Shown piece after piece: positions 51,261 through 61,923 of a stretch of 64,000 nucleotides of DNA. The notes under the pieces are model-generated. The model saw nothing but the letters and a program-made list of their open reading frames with translations, ran no database searches and was not told the DNA's origin. Position 1 is the stretch's first letter, and every line of letters starts with the position of its first letter. The position numbers were made by a program, and so were the translations under genes. This DNA comes from Cognaticolwellia aestuarii (GTDB lineage: Bacteria > Pseudomonadota > Gammaproteobacteria > Enterobacterales > Alteromonadaceae), in contig NZ_MUZV01000005.1 of the NCBI RefSeq assembly GCF_002000025.1, positions 1-64,000 of the forward strand, read 5' to 3'.

Positions 51261-52455
51261 TGCGAGCAAGCCTCCGTTTGATATTGCCTTGAACAACAAA
51301 GTAGTCGAAAAGCGGTGCAAACAAGTTAGCGAATAAAATAGCTAACATCATACCTTCAGGGAAGGCAGGGTTAACAACACGAACTAATACAACCATGACA
51401 CCAACTAATGCACCAAACCAGTATTTACCGGTATTAGTGAATGACGCTGACACAGGGTCTGTAGCCATAAACATCATACCAAAAGCAAAACCACCAGTAA
51501 CTAAGTGCCAATACCAAGGCATAGCGAACATATTATTCGTGTCACTACCTATTGCATTGAATAACATAGCTGTAACAACCATACCGGCGAACACACCTAA
51601 CACGATACGCCATGATGCAATGCCTTTGTAAAGAATGTAAGCACCACCAAGTAAAATCATTGCTGTGGATACTTCACCAACTGAACCTGGAATATAACCC
51701 CAGAATGCATTCCACCAATCAGCACTGATCGTGTAATCGTTTAGGCCTTGGTTTGCAGCACTTAATGCCGTTGCACCAGAAAAACCATCAGCAGCAACCC
51801 AAACGGTGTCGCCTGATATTTCGGCTGGATAAGCAAAGAATAAAAACGCACGACCGGCTAATGCTGGGTTCAAGAAGTTTTTACCCGTACCACCAAATAT
51901 TTCTTTGGCGATAACAATACCAAAGGTAATACCGATAGCTGCTTGCCATAACGGAATAGTTGCAGGCAAGATTAAAGCAAAAAGAATAGAGCTAACAAAG
52001 AAACCTTCGTTAACTTCATGCTTGCGCACTGAAGCGAACAACACTTCCCAAAAACCACCAACAACAAATACGGTTGCATAGATAGGTAAAAAGAATGTGG
52101 CGCCGTAAAGCATCATACTGAACCAACCCGATTCAGTAGATAAGCTACCGCCTAACATTTCAAAAAGACCTACTTGCCATGTATCAGGTAAAGCGTAACC
52201 AGCTGCTAATGCTTCTGTCGCTTGAAAACCTATATTGTACATACCCCAGAACATAGCAGGAAAAACCGCTAGCCATACTGTGATCATGATACGTTTAAGA
52301 TCAATACTGTCACGCACGTGAGTGCGACCTTTGTTAACTTGGCCTGGGGTAAATAACCCCGTAGCTACCGCTTCGTAAAGCGCATACCAAGTTTCAAATT
52401 TACCGCCTTTTTCAAATTGCGGTTCGATATCTTCAAAAAACTTTTTCAAGCCCAT
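51253..52455 (-). CDS. nqrB: Na+-NQR subunit B
   Basis: 400 aa, about ten membrane helices; carries covalent FMN and riboflavin and forms much of the Na+ path. The acceptor motif is DGFSGATAL (about residue 230). It also shows [15 protein letters not shown] and the [18 protein letters not shown] segment. 2 bases after nqrA. Confidence 0.97.
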   Translation of the reverse strand: MGLKKFFEDIEPQFEKGGKFETWYALYEAVATGLFTPGQVNKGRTHVRDSIDLKRIMITVWLAVFPAMFWGMYNIGFQATEALAAGYALPDTWQVGLFEMLGGSLSTESGWFSMMLYGATFFLPIYATVFVVGGFWEVLFASVRKHEVNEGFFVSSILFALILPATIPLWQAAIGITFGIVIAKEIFGGTGKNFLNPALAGRAFLFFAYPAEISGDTVWVAADGFSGATALSAANQGLNDYTISADWWNAFWGYIPGSVGEVSTAMILLGGAYILYKGIASWRIVLGVFAGMVVTAMLFNAIGSDTNNMFAMPWYWHLVTGGFAFGMMFMATDPVSASFTNTGKYWFGALVGVMVVLVRVVNPAFPEGMMLAILFANLFAPLFDYFVVQGNIKRRLARNV

Positions 52456-52457
52456 GA

Positions 52458-53795
52458 CTAACCTTCCTTCTCAATTGTGGTTAGGCAATCACGAAGGATT
52501 ACGCCGTAGTCTGTTTTGCCAGGGCAAACAAACGTACATAATGCTAAATCTTCTTCATCAAGCTCTAAGGCACCAAGTTGTTGCGCACTGTCGGTATCAC
52601 CGGCACATAAATCGCGTAATAACATTGTTGGCAAAATATCTAACGGCATTACACGCTCAAAGTTACCAATTGGTACCATAGCTCGTGAACTACCATTAGT
52701 TGTTGTTGTCATGTTGAACAACTTCTTAGGGAAGAAATGTGACATGTAAGCACGGGTTACCGAGAATTTATTCGGGCCAGGATACATATAGCCAATAAAT
52801 TCTTTTTCTCTGCCTTCGAGGATCAGAGAGATTTGCGTATGATAACGACCTAAATAACCGTGTACACCTGATGCAACAGAACCCAATAACAACGAGCCTG
52901 AAACAACACGTAACTCACCTTCAAGACTTTCATTAGCAACCAAATCAGTCGTGTTAGCACCTAGCGTTGTACGGATCAAACGAGGATTTTTAGCGGCAGG
53001 GCCAGCTAAAGCTATAACACGTGAATTGTCTAGTTCACCAGAGGTAAATAACTTACCAATAGCAATAACATCTTGGTAACCAGCATGCCAAGCAACTTTA
53101 TCAGCACTAACAGGCTTCAAAAAATGCATATGCGTGCCGACTAAACCAGCAGGATGTTTACCAGCAAACTCGGTCACTTTAACCGAAGAGTTTACGGCAA
53201 TGTCTGTTCCTGGTGCTTTACTGACGAAAACTTCGCCATCAGTTAAGCGAGCAAGTACGGTTAAACCGTTTACAAAGGCTTCGCTTTGCTCAGCAATAAT
53301 AACAGCAGGATCAGCAGCTAATGGATTAGTATCCATTGCACTGACGAATATCGCCATTGGCGTAGATTCTACTGCTGGAATTTTACTAAATGGACGTGTA
53401 CGCAACGCCGTCCACAAACCTGAGTTGACTAGGTTTGCAACAACATCTTCACGAGCAATTGAGTTAAGTTCTTTGGCAGCATAGCTGGTAAACGTTTCTT
53501 GCTCGTTGCCATCAACTTCGATGACCACCGATTGCAATACGCGCTTTTCACCACGGTTAATTTCTTTAACAACACCTGAAGCTTGAGCTGTGAATTTAAC
53601 GCCAGGATTCTTTTTATCTTCAAAAAGTGCCTGACCTTTTTTAACGCTATCTCCAACCTTAACAAACATGGTTGGGCGCATACCCACAAACTCTTCACCT
53701 AATGTTGCAACAGTTTTGATGGACGGACCATCATGGATTACCTGCTGGGGGGCACCTACTACAGGAACATCCAGACCTTTTTTTATTGTAATCAT
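52458..53795 (-). CDS. nqrA: Na+-NQR subunit A
   Basis: First gene of the operon; cytoplasmic quinone-site subunit. 445 aa from the ATG at 53795 ([16 protein letters not shown], the usual family start); the frame is open to a GTG four codons earlier. Neither start has a strong ribosome-binding site. Typical segments: [26 protein letters not shown] (lipoyl-like loop), [16 protein letters not shown] at the end. The operon promoter should lie in 53796-54214. Confidence 0.97.
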   Translation of the reverse strand: MITIKKGLDVPVVGAPQQVIHDGPSIKTVATLGEEFVGMRPTMFVKVGDSVKKGQALFEDKKNPGVKFTAQASGVVKEINRGEKRVLQSVVIEVDGNEQETFTSYAAKELNSIAREDVVANLVNSGLWTALRTRPFSKIPAVESTPMAIFVSAMDTNPLAADPAVIIAEQSEAFVNGLTVLARLTDGEVFVSKAPGTDIAVNSSVKVTEFAGKHPAGLVGTHMHFLKPVSADKVAWHAGYQDVIAIGKLFTSGELDNSRVIALAGPAAKNPRLIRTTLGANTTDLVANESLEGELRVVSGSLLLGSVASGVHGYLGRYHTQISLILEGREKEFIGYMYPGPNKFSVTRAYMSHFFPKKLFNMTTTTNGSSRAMVPIGNFERVMPLDILPTMLLRDLCAGDTDSAQQLGALELDEEDLALCTFVCPGKTDYGVILRDCLTTIEKEG

Positions 53796-54214
53796 AAACA
53801 CTTGCACTACTTTTGATGGGAGTAATCAAAATCAATTTTTTATCTATTTAACTACTTTAATCTTTGCAAAAAATTACAATCATTGAAGTAGTTAACTAAC
53901 ATAAATCATCGATTTCAGTGTATTTCAGTAAAATCTTAATTTACTTTTGATAAATTAAGGTTCACTGGCTCTAGTTAAAATTTCTGGCGCGATTCTAGCA
54001 CAAAACGATATTTTGATTCTATCTATAGCACGACAATAAATAACAATTTAGTCGAATAATCTTTATTTCGCGCAATAATAGCGAAAAATCTTCTTTATAT
54101 TGCAAAAAATTTCCACTAATTAGCATATAAAATCATAACGTTTTAACGATAATTTTTTCGCGCACTAAGCTGATAAAATCAATTAACAGTATATTTAACG
54201 TACTTGGGTTATCA
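53796..54214. other. Upstream region of nqrA
   Basis: AT-rich with no ORF. It holds the promoter of nqrABCDEF; no operator is recognisable by eye. Confidence 0.45.
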
Positions 54215-54245
54215 AAAAAAGCCGACAATTTGTCGGCTTTTTTAA
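54215..54245 (-). terminator. fabV terminator
   Basis: AAAAAGCCGACA and TGTCGGCTTTTT pair around ATT. U-runs on both strands make it bidirectional in principle; it ends the minus-strand fabV transcript. Confidence 0.9.
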
Positions 54246-54315
54246 AAACATTTGTCAAATAATGCTCAATAATGAGCCTTAATTATCACAATATTGGCTT
54301 TATATGAACCGCGTC

Positions 54316-55506
54316 TTAAAGTAAGTTATTGATCGAAACTTCAGGACTAATGTCCGCGTCATAATCAACACCTGCAACACTAAAGCCAAATAACTTTAAA
54401 AACTCTTGATGGTAGCCAACGTAATCGGTGAGTTCGTCAATTGTGTCGCTATCGACCGTATTCCAGATATCTGTCACACGTTGTTGAACACTATCTTCAA
54501 GCTCTTTATTGTTTTGACGTAAACGCCCTGCTTCATCAATAATTGGGTTTTCACCGTAGATATTATCTCTGAATAAGCCTTGAATTTGTTCAATACAGCC
54601 TTCGTAAGTTCCATCGGCTTTCATCACTTTAAACATAGCTGAAATATATAGCGGCATAATTGGAATGGCTGAACTGGCTTGCGTTACCACAGCATTAAGT
54701 GAGGTCACATAAGCCTCACCTTTAATATCGGCGGTTGCAGCCTTGATGGCAGTTGAAGCTCGATCTAAGTCTTCTTTGGCACGACCAATAGTTGCATGAC
54801 CATAAATAGGCCACGTCAATTCTTTACCAATGTAAGTGTAGGCTACAGTTTTGAACCCTTTAGCTAAAACGCCAGCATCCGCTAAGGCTTTAATCCAAAG
54901 TTCCCAGTCAGCGCCACCCATAACATCGATAGTGCCCTGGATCTCTTCTTCAGATGCCGCTTCCACTGATACAGAGTCAATAATACGTTTAGAGGTATTT
55001 AAATTTTTAGTGGTCACACTTTCACCGATAGGCTTAAGTGTTGAAGAATACACTTCACCCGTATCTGGATCTGTACGACGTGGTGAGGCTAAGCTGTATA
55101 CAATAAGATCAATTTCACCTAGCTCAGCTTTAATGGTTTCAATCGCTTTAGCTTTTATTTCATGAGAAAACGCATCACCATTGATATTTTTAGCCCACAA
55201 TCCAGCTTCATCTGCAGCAGCTTGAAAAGCTGCGGTGTTATACCAACCAGCTGAGGCTGTTTTCTTTTCAGTAGGTGGCTTTTCAAAGAAAATCCCTAAT
55301 GTTTTAGCTTCATTACCAAAAGCAGCAGTAATTCGAGATGACAGCCCATAACCTGTCGAAGCGCCGATAACCAAAACATTTTTTGGTTTAGTATGCGCTT
55401 GCGGCTGACTTTTAACATAAGCGATTTGCTCATTAACATGTGCAGCACAACCAGCAGGATGAGCATTAGTGCAAATAAAACCACGAATTTTTGGCTTAAT
55501 AACCAT
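54316..55506 (-). CDS. fabV: Trans-2-enoyl-ACP/CoA reductase FabV
   Basis: NADH-dependent enoyl reductase of type II fatty acid synthesis; this class is less sensitive to triclosan than FabI. 396 aa, the size of FabV. Visible: MVIKPKIRGFICTNAHPAGC at the start, the nucleotide fold VLVIGASTGYGLSSRI (about 44-60) and the active-site Y-x8-K as YGHATIGRAK (about 235-244), preceded by YIGKELTWPI. No fabI occurs in this window. Solitary gene. Confidence 0.95.
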   Translation of the reverse strand: MVIKPKIRGFICTNAHPAGCAAHVNEQIAYVKSQPQAHTKPKNVLVIGASTGYGLSSRITAAFGNEAKTLGIFFEKPPTEKKTASAGWYNTAAFQAAADEAGLWAKNINGDAFSHEIKAKAIETIKAELGEIDLIVYSLASPRRTDPDTGEVYSSTLKPIGESVTTKNLNTSKRIIDSVSVEAASEEEIQGTIDVMGGADWELWIKALADAGVLAKGFKTVAYTYIGKELTWPIYGHATIGRAKEDLDRASTAIKAATADIKGEAYVTSLNAVVTQASSAIPIMPLYISAMFKVMKADGTYEGCIEQIQGLFRDNIYGENPIIDEAGRLRQNNKELEDSVQQRVTDIWNTVDSDTIDELTDYVGYHQEFLKLFGFSVAGVDYDADISPEVSINNLL

Positions 55507-55961
55507 AATTATACCTTCTTAACGTCACTTTAAAGTGATAACAACTAACAACATTGAACAACCATATCGTAGTAGCAACTATTTAAAGCAACAATTGGAG
55601 TTTAAAACACTTAATTAACATTAATTAAGCTTTCTATATAAAATTGCCAACTAGTTTACTCTTGCTTTCCCCTTTATGAGGTGTGACCAGTAAAAATATC
55701 CGACAATAAAGGGCAATATTTATTAAAACATAACCAAATAAAACTATTTTCCTGCAATAAGTCATAGCAATTCTATTATTCGATAATAATGCTATTAAAG
55801 AAGCGCAGCGATTTTTATAAATGAATAATCAAGCATTTAGTTAATTTTTTCAATATATTATCAAGGGAGTATCATGCAAAGTTGACGTATTTATCACTTC
55901 AGTCATTAAATTAACGGCTGAAGTGAAATAGTAAATATTTATTAAGGGGGATGTGAATAAA
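55507..55961. other. Intergenic with one short hairpin
   Basis: CACTTCAG (55895-55902) and CTGAAGTG (55918-55925) can pair 36 bases after the bolA-type gene stop, without a clear U-run; a weak terminator at best. Nothing else recognised in this AT-rich stretch. Confidence 0.35.
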
Positions 55962-56285
55962 TTAGCTTGTTTTTTTACTGCCACCTAAACACTTAGGTGA
56001 AAGCGGCGTATTCTCAGCATAATAAGTTTTCCATTCTTTTTCGGTGTAAGTATGTAAAGCTAACGCATGAATACTACCTGCGAGCTCTGTCGCTAACAGT
56101 GCATTAATGGCACGGTGACGTTTAATTAAACGTTCACCTTCAAAGTCTTTCGAAACGATAATAACTTTAAAATGCGATTCACTGCCCGGTGCAACATTAT
56201 GTTGATGACTTTCATTTATTACATCGAGGTGAAGTGGTGAGAAAGCAGACAGTAATTTTTCTTCGATAACAGCTTCTATTGTCAT
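55962..56285 (-). CDS. bolA: BolA-family protein
   Basis: 107 aa from the ATG at 56285 (AGGGA upstream); the longer frame lacks family support. BolA fold visible in VIEEKLLSAFSPLHLDVINESHQHNVAPGSESHFKVIIVSKDFEGERLIKRHRAINALLA. It has the conserved residues of the class around SHFKVI and RHRAIN. BolA proteins work with monothiol glutaredoxins in Fe-S handling and bind DNA in E. coli. I take it as bolA rather than ibaG from its length and the H-x-V-x-P motif. Confidence 0.85.
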   Translation of the reverse strand: MTIEAVIEEKLLSAFSPLHLDVINESHQHNVAPGSESHFKVIIVSKDFEGERLIKRHRAINALLATELAGSIHALALHTYTEKEWKTYYAENTPLSPKCLGGSKKTS

Positions 56286-56422
56286 ATTATTTTCCCTAAG
56301 ATTGATCGAGTTATAGATCATCTTTAATTTTAGTCGTTGCAAGTAATTATGCCATCTATCTAGACGGCTGACAGCGTTATTTTTAATATTTTTATTTTCT
56401 AATTGCGGCTAAAAAAATGACT

Positions 56423-57004
56423 TTAGCGCGTTATCTTTCGAAAAGTTAAGTTAATCCGCGGCATTATTGTTCGAGCTCTTTTTGGCAAGCAGTGTTGCCA
56501 GTAGTTTTGTGTCTCGCCTTGCATGATCAGTAAACTACCTGAATCAAGAATAAGGTTTTTTTTCTCTTGAGTTTTAATATGCTTTAACTGAAAGTCACGC
56601 TTTGCACCAAAAGACAATGAGGCAATTACTGGCATTTCGCCTAACTCAGGCTCATTATCACTATGCCAACCAACGCTATCATGTTGGTTACGATACATAT
56701 TCGCTAACACCGCATTAAAATCGTGCTGACAATAGTCACTAACCTTTGTTTTTAAGGATAATAAACTCGCTGTCCATGGCATGGCGACTAAGGTCATATT
56801 TGAATAACGATAACGTAAGTTATTATCACCATACCAAGCTTGCAGCCGAGGTATTTTCATTGTTTTACCAAACATTCGAATATCATCCTGTCGCCAAGCT
56901 AATGTTTGTGTTAACTGTTGATAAAGTTTATCCGCATCATCCTTTGCATAAAAATTTTCGATATAAGTAATATCAGCGTCAGGTAAAAGTATTTTCAATC
57001 CCAT
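56423..57004 (-). CDS. AlkB-type 2-oxoglutarate/Fe(II) dioxygenase
   Basis: 193 aa. The 2OG-dioxygenase iron triad is visible: WHSDNEPELG (His-x-Asp) and the distal histidine in YWQHCLPKR, followed by the 2OG-binding arginine in RINLTFR. Of the AlkB family, the spacing and the PRLQAWYGD and NMYRNQHDSVGWHSD stretches resemble ALKBH2/3-like proteins, which repair 1-methyladenine and 3-methylcytosine. Substrate not proven. Divergent from rlmG. Confidence 0.88.
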   Translation of the reverse strand: MGLKILLPDADITYIENFYAKDDADKLYQQLTQTLAWRQDDIRMFGKTMKIPRLQAWYGDNNLRYRYSNMTLVAMPWTASLLSLKTKVSDYCQHDFNAVLANMYRNQHDSVGWHSDNEPELGEMPVIASLSFGAKRDFQLKHIKTQEKKNLILDSGSLLIMQGETQNYWQHCLPKRARTIMPRINLTFRKITR

Positions 57005-57138
57005 TCACTCCTTATTCATGCCTTTGTCATACGCTTGCGCTTCTTTAACGACATTATCTCGATAAAACCTGCAATTAACTAGCCCACAGTGATAAACTTT
57101 GTCACAATATCAGCCACGTTAACTAAGTATTTATCGCT

Positions 57139-58278
57139 ATGATCAGCCCTTTTATAATCAATGACAAAAACCTTTTTCTCGATCGTTTCCCAACCGGACA
57201 AGTTAACCGTAGTTTACAAGCTTGGGATGCCGCAGATGAGTATCTGTTGAATTACTTAGAACAAGAGCAATTAACATCCGCTAAACAGAAAATCTTAATA
57301 TTTAATGACAATTTTGGTGCTTTAAGCTGTAACTTAGCTCAACATCAACTTTATTGTGTTAACGACTCATTTTTAAGTCACCAAGGTATTGAGTATAATT
57401 TTGAACAAAATGGTATCTCAACTGATAACCTAACATTACTGACAAGCTTGGAAGATTTACCTTCAGATATCAGCATTGTGTTGTTCAAAATTCCTAAAAG
57501 TAAAACATTATTGTGTTATCAATTAAGTCAAATTAAGCAGCAACTTTCTGACCAAGTAACTTTTATTGCCGCTGATCGTGCCAAAGAAATTCATAGTTCT
57601 ACTCTGAAAGTATTTGAAAACTATTTAGGTACGACCAAAACCTCATTAGCGGTCAAAAAAGCACGCTTAGTATTTAGTCAGCTTGATAATAACAAAGCAC
57701 TAACAGCCACCTCTCTTAACGCTTGGCCTTTAGAGAACACAGAATTTACTATAAATAACCATGCTAATGTGTACGCCAGAGAAAAACTCGATATTGGCGC
57801 ACGTTACTTTATGCAGAACTTACCTAACATCGCCGCTGACGCACAAGTCATTGATCTTGGTTGTGGTAATGGTGTCATTGGCTTACACGTATTATCAAAA
57901 CAACCCACTGCCAATATACTGTTCATTGATGAGTCTTACATGGCTATTGAGTCAGCAAAACTCAATATCGCTAAAAACTTACCTTCAGAGTTAGCACAAT
58001 GTCAATTTCAAATAAATGACTGTTTAACGAGTGTTGAAGGCGGTAGTGTTGATGTTATTTTATGCAACCCACCATTTCATCAACAAACAGCGACCACAGA
58101 CCACATTGCTTGGCAGATGTTTAAAGACAGTCATAGAGTTTTGAAAAAAGGTGGCGAGTTGCGCATTATTGGTAATCGCCAGCTTGGCTATCATATAAAA
58201 TTAAAACGCATTTTTGGCAATGAAAAACTCATTGCGAGTAATGACAAGTTTGTCACCATTTCAGCGATAAAACGTTAA
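57139..58278 (+). CDS. rlmG: 23S rRNA (guanine(1835)-N2)-methyltransferase
   Basis: 379 aa. The pattern is the RlmG/RsmC class: an N-terminal degenerate methyltransferase domain (to about 190, FDNFGALSCNLAQ region at 53-65) and a C-terminal active domain with the SAM motif VIDLGCGNGVIGLHV (about 238) and the catalytic NPPFH (about 312). I choose RlmG over RsmC from length and the start LFLDRFPTGQVNRSLQAWDAADEYLLNYL. First of a run of plus-strand genes, followed 19 bases later by yajG. Confidence 0.92.
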   Translation: MISPFIINDKNLFLDRFPTGQVNRSLQAWDAADEYLLNYLEQEQLTSAKQKILIFNDNFGALSCNLAQHQLYCVNDSFLSHQGIEYNFEQNGISTDNLTLLTSLEDLPSDISIVLFKIPKSKTLLCYQLSQIKQQLSDQVTFIAADRAKEIHSSTLKVFENYLGTTKTSLAVKKARLVFSQLDNNKALTATSLNAWPLENTEFTINNHANVYAREKLDIGARYFMQNLPNIAADAQVIDLGCGNGVIGLHVLSKQPTANILFIDESYMAIESAKLNIAKNLPSELAQCQFQINDCLTSVEGGSVDVILCNPPFHQQTATTDHIAWQMFKDSHRVLKKGGELRIIGNRQLGYHIKLKRIFGNEKLIASNDKFVTISAIKR

Positions 58279-58297
58279 TTAACCTTAAGAGCCTACG

Positions 58298-58870
58298 ATG
58301 AAATCATCCATAATTAAGCTATTACTTTTAAGTTCTACTACACTATTTTTACTGGCTTGTAGCAGCCCAATTACACATGTCATTGTTAGCCCCGAGCTTA
58401 GTAGTGTTAAGAGTAATGTATACCAAGACAAACAGGTACAATTACGTTTTACAGACTTACGTAGCTCAAATCACATTGTACAAGTTTTACGACTTGATGA
58501 ACCCGCACAGCTATACTCAGCTCAAGAGCCTATTGTTAGTATCGTCGAGAAATCACTAACTTCAGCGCTAAAAGCTAACGGTTTACAGGTAAAGCCATTA
58601 GCGGCTAATCAAGTTGAAGTCATCATTGATAACGCTTTAGTTAATGTTCAGCAGGAGCTTTTAAAATACAGTGCCAATAATCAAATGAATTTTCGTGTGG
58701 TTATCAATAATGACAGCGGTACCTTAACCAAGTCATTTAAAATCACCGGGAAAAGTAACGGCCCATTAAAAGCTGATATTGCCGTGTTAGAACGAGATTT
58801 TAATCAGCAACTGGCAAAACTATTAACACAAATAGTACAAAATCAAGAAATACAAAAGTTTATTAAATAA
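58298..58870 (+). CDS. yajG: YajG-family lipoprotein
   Basis: 190 aa with lipobox LLAC (Cys21). A conserved beta-rich domain follows (VSPELSSVKSNVYQDKQVQLRFTDLRSSNHIVQVLRLD; IVSIVEKSLTSALKANGLQVKPL). Function of the family is unknown. In several gamma-proteobacteria it lies near ampG, as here. Confidence 0.85.
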   Translation: MKSSIIKLLLLSSTTLFLLACSSPITHVIVSPELSSVKSNVYQDKQVQLRFTDLRSSNHIVQVLRLDEPAQLYSAQEPIVSIVEKSLTSALKANGLQVKPLAANQVEVIIDNALVNVQQELLKYSANNQMNFRVVINNDSGTLTKSFKITGKSNGPLKADIAVLERDFNQQLAKLLTQIVQNQEIQKFIK

Positions 58871-58904
58871 ACAATCACTAGCGCATTTATTTTGAGATAC
58901 CACA

Positions 58905-59486
58905 ATGAAATTTTTTTCAGTTATATTATTAATACTTTCAATAACTTGTAGTGCAAAAAATTTAGCAATTGACCCTGACAACTTATTTCCACAAGTAAAA
59001 CTGGAAACATCGATGGGAGTTATCATTATCGAACTTGATAGAATTCGTGCCCCGCTCACTGTTGATAACTTTCTAACTTACGTGGTCACTGGCGAATACA
59101 ACAATACTATTTTCCATCGCATTGTTCCTGAGTTCATTGTGCAAGGAGGCGGTTACAGTCAAGATTTTGAACTAAAAAAAGTAAATGAAGATATTATCAA
59201 CGAATCAGGCAATGGTTTAAAAAATGGAATAGGTACTATCGCAATGGCGAAAGAAAGTCGCCCTCATACAGCGAATAGACAATTCTTTTTTAACGTCGCT
59301 GACAATTCAAGCTTAGATCCTGGCCGACGCTGGGGTTACGCTGTATTTGGCAGTGTTATCGAAGGTCAAGACGTTATCGATGCCATGGCTTTAGTGAAAA
59401 CAGATTATAATGCAGAGATGGGCTGGGAAGATGTACCTGTCGAACCTATTATACTGATTAAAGCCAGCTTACTACCTGCAATATAG
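58905..59486 (+). CDS. Periplasmic peptidyl-prolyl isomerase (cyclophilin)
   Basis: 193 aa with a signal peptide (about 1-18, ending CSA). Cyclophilin core: FHRIVPEFIVQGGGY and RQFFFNVADNSSLDPGRRWGYAVFGSVIEGQDVID; the catalytic arginine is in FHRIV. Expected to speed proline isomerisation of exported proteins. Family name ppiA is possible but the paralogue cannot be settled. Located in the yajG-ampG cluster. Confidence 0.92.
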   Translation: MKFFSVILLILSITCSAKNLAIDPDNLFPQVKLETSMGVIIIELDRIRAPLTVDNFLTYVVTGEYNNTIFHRIVPEFIVQGGGYSQDFELKKVNEDIINESGNGLKNGIGTIAMAKESRPHTANRQFFFNVADNSSLDPGRRWGYAVFGSVIEGQDVIDAMALVKTDYNAEMGWEDVPVEPIILIKASLLPAI

Positions 59487-59503
59487 CACCATTGCCAGGC
59501 TGT

Positions 59504-59529
59504 GCTGACAGTCAATTGTCAGCCTTTTT
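59504..59529 (+). terminator. Terminator after the cyclophilin gene
   Basis: GCTGACA (59504-59510) and TGTCAGC (59517-59523) form a stem followed by CTTTTT. Confidence 0.85.
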
Positions 59530-59870
59530 ATATTTGCAGCTTAAACGCGACCATAACCCTTATCACGCGCTAACAACTAGGTGTTTAGCGCAGAGTGACC
59601 GCCCTTCTCGAAAGCGTAATTATTATAACAATATAAAATCATAAACTTACAGCCCTCACTTTTTCCTTTAGCGGTTAATAAGTTAAAAATTAATCTAGAC
59701 TACTCCCTGTTATCGACCTTAGTATTACATTTTAGTTACAATTTTAATTTTGACAATTGCCCCTTTATCGCCGATAACTAAACGAAGTAAATAACATAAC
59801 TAGGCGGCTTATACGGATATTTCGACTTAGCTAAACACTTTAAACAGGACATTAGCAAACGAGGAATATC
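59530..59870. other. Intergenic, nothing recognised
   Basis: 340 bases with no ORF of coding character; a promoter for the next gene is expected but I cannot locate it. Confidence 0.45.
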
Positions 59871-60200
59871 ATGGCGATTGAACATTTTATTAATGAAAAG
59901 ATCACGCAAATTCGAATTTATATTAATGCAGTGATTAATCATACACTCCACTACACTGAACTTGATCTATTTGTAGAACATACCATGTCAGAATGGACCT
60001 TACTTAATGTCAGTGATGAAACCCCAAGTAGTGCCAGAGAGCGGGTATTTTGGCATATTATGCATGAGTTGAGCTTACATAGTTCAAAGAAATTTGACAG
60101 TGATTTGTACTTCAAAAGTGAAATATCGACTTGTTTGGAGTTTTTCGCTGGTATTGGTAGCTACCCTATTGATTGTGTAGGTTGGCGACCACTGCCGTAA
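59871..60200 (+). CDS. Hypothetical 109-aa soluble protein
   Basis: Begins MAIEHFINEKITQIRIYINAV after a CGAGGA ribosome-binding site. A helical N-terminal half and a C-terminal half with VFWHIMHELSLHSSKKF and a C-terminal FFAGIGSYPIDCVGWRPLP. Two conserved-looking cysteines. No signal or membrane segment. I do not recognise the family. Lies upstream of ampG on the same strand with 147 bases between. Confidence 0.7.
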   Translation: MAIEHFINEKITQIRIYINAVINHTLHYTELDLFVEHTMSEWTLLNVSDETPSSARERVFWHIMHELSLHSSKKFDSDLYFKSEISTCLEFFAGIGSYPIDCVGWRPLP

Positions 60201-60347
60201 AATGTTCAGGCACATCAGATCAATATTGGCATAATACACATGGCAGCGGCTAATTAGTTTACACTAAGAAAATATTAAACTTCTGTTTACTAATACATTT
60301 TGATAGCCTAACAACATTATCTTCTCGTATTCATTAGGCTTTAAGCA

Positions 60348-61607
60348 ATGCCATCTCCAACCTTTAAGCAAGCGATATTTAATCGCCGCATGCTAATTTG
60401 TATTTTTACCGGTTTTAGTTCTGGGCTGCCTTTATTTATTCTTTATCAATTAGTGCCTGGCTGGTTGCGTTCAGAAGGCGTCAGTTTGGCTGAAATTGGC
60501 TTGTTTTCGCTGATCGGTATCCCCTATGTATGGAAATTTATCTGGTCACCACTGATGGACCGCTACTCTTTACCTGTTCTGGGTCGTCGGCGGAGCTGGA
60601 TGTTACTCACGCAAGTACTATTACTATTCTCAATCACGGCATTTGGTTTTGTTGACCCAGTAATGAATATTTGGAGTGTTGCTTACTTAGCCGCTGCAGT
60701 AGCATTTTTTAGTGCCAGCCAAGATATTGTTCTTGATGCTTATCGCCGTGAGTTATTGCCTGAACATGAACTGGGCTTGGGTAACTCTATTCATGTGCAA
60801 GCGTATCGACTTTCAGGTTTAGTTCCTGGCTCTTTAGCTTTTATTCTAGCTGATCATATTAGCTGGCAATCCGTGTTTCTTATTGTTGCTAGCTTTATGC
60901 TAATAGGTATTTTCTTAAGCCTGTCGATCAAAGAGCTGAACAATGCACCACAAGCGCCAAAAACGCTGCAAGACGCAATAGTTTCGCCATTTAAGGACTT
61001 TATCAACAGAAAAGGCACCAAAGCCGGGCTACAAATACTCGCATTTTTATTTCTTTATAAACTCGGCGATAGCATGGCTACAGCTTTGCAAACGCCATTT
61101 TTTATTGACCTTGGGTTTACTAAAACTGAAATAGGGGTGGTCGCTAAAACGGCTTCACTGATTGCGATGACTATAGGTTTAGCTATTGGTGGTATAGTCA
61201 TGATTAAGCTAAGTATTAATCGCGCTTTATGGCTATTTGGCGTTGTGCAAATAATCAGTATATTAGGCTTTGCTGCCCTAGCGGAAATTGGCCATAACAC
61301 CTATGCTTTAGCCATGGCAATGGGCTTTGAATACTTAGGTGTTGGGCTAGGAACAGCAGCATTCACCGCTTTTATTGCTAGAACAACTAACCCCGCTTTT
61401 GCCGCAACGCAATTTGCACTGTTTACCGCACTAACTGCATTGCCTCGAACTTTTGCTAACGCAACTACCGGTGTGATTGTCGAGCAAGTAGGTTGGACTA
61501 ATTTTTATTTTTTATGCACGGTATTAGCGATACCAGGTATGCTAATGTTATTTAAGGTTGCACCTTGGCGAGAACCCGCCAAACAAATACCGCAGGAGAC
61601 AACATAA
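60348..61607 (+). CDS. ampG: Muropeptide permease AmpG
   Basis: Imports N-acetylglucosaminyl-anhydromuramyl peptides for cell-wall recycling; in some species the same intermediates signal beta-lactamase induction. 419 aa, twelve predicted helices of the major facilitator superfamily. Family features: FTGFSSGLPLFILYQLVPGWLR, KFIWSPLMDRY..PVLGRRRSW, ASQDIVLDAYRRELL (about 122-136). The neighbours yajG and the cyclophilin gene fit other gamma-proteobacterial ampG contexts. Confidence 0.93.
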   Translation: MPSPTFKQAIFNRRMLICIFTGFSSGLPLFILYQLVPGWLRSEGVSLAEIGLFSLIGIPYVWKFIWSPLMDRYSLPVLGRRRSWMLLTQVLLLFSITAFGFVDPVMNIWSVAYLAAAVAFFSASQDIVLDAYRRELLPEHELGLGNSIHVQAYRLSGLVPGSLAFILADHISWQSVFLIVASFMLIGIFLSLSIKELNNAPQAPKTLQDAIVSPFKDFINRKGTKAGLQILAFLFLYKLGDSMATALQTPFFIDLGFTKTEIGVVAKTASLIAMTIGLAIGGIVMIKLSINRALWLFGVVQIISILGFAALAEIGHNTYALAMAMGFEYLGVGLGTAAFTAFIARTTNPAFAATQFALFTALTALPRTFANATTGVIVEQVGWTNFYFLCTVLAIPGMLMLFKVAPWREPAKQIPQETT

Positions 61608-61609
61608 AT

Positions 61610-61780
61610 ATGATCCGACTATTTTTTCTCGTACCTATCATCATGTGCATTATTTGGTATTGGTATTTAAAAAGTAACGACTATAGCATCAAGCAAGGTT
61701 TAAAAGGCTTTGGTTATATCTTTGCCTTTAATGGTACTATTATCGCGTTTTTTGTTGTTATGCTTTTCCTGACAAACTAA
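61610..61780 (+). CDS. Small two-helix membrane protein downstream of ampG
   Basis: 56 aa from the ATG at 61610, 2 bases after the ampG stop, with AGGAG at 61594-61598 lying inside the end of ampG. MIRLFFLVPIIMCIIWYWYLK and FGYIFAFNGTIIAFFVVMLFL form two transmembrane helices. It is probably co-translated with ampG. Family not recognised. Confidence 0.6.
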   Translation: MIRLFFLVPIIMCIIWYWYLKSNDYSIKQGLKGFGYIFAFNGTIIAFFVVMLFLTN

Positions 61781-61853
61781 CAAATATTGTAATCTAGTAT
61801 GCCTTTCTGTGGTGTTTTTTCTGAAAAATTTTGTCCGTTTATATTGTGTCAAA

Positions 61854-61888
61854 AATAAAAAAAGCCGCTTGTGCGGCTTTTTTTAAAT
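61854..61888. terminator. Bidirectional terminator between ampG operon and DUF1232 gene
   Basis: AAAAAGCCGC and GCGGCTTTTT pair around TTGT, with A and T runs on either side, placed between two convergent transcripts. Confidence 0.92.
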
Positions 61889-61923
61889 ATTTAACATCGC
61901 TCAGGCGAACTGAACACCCAGCG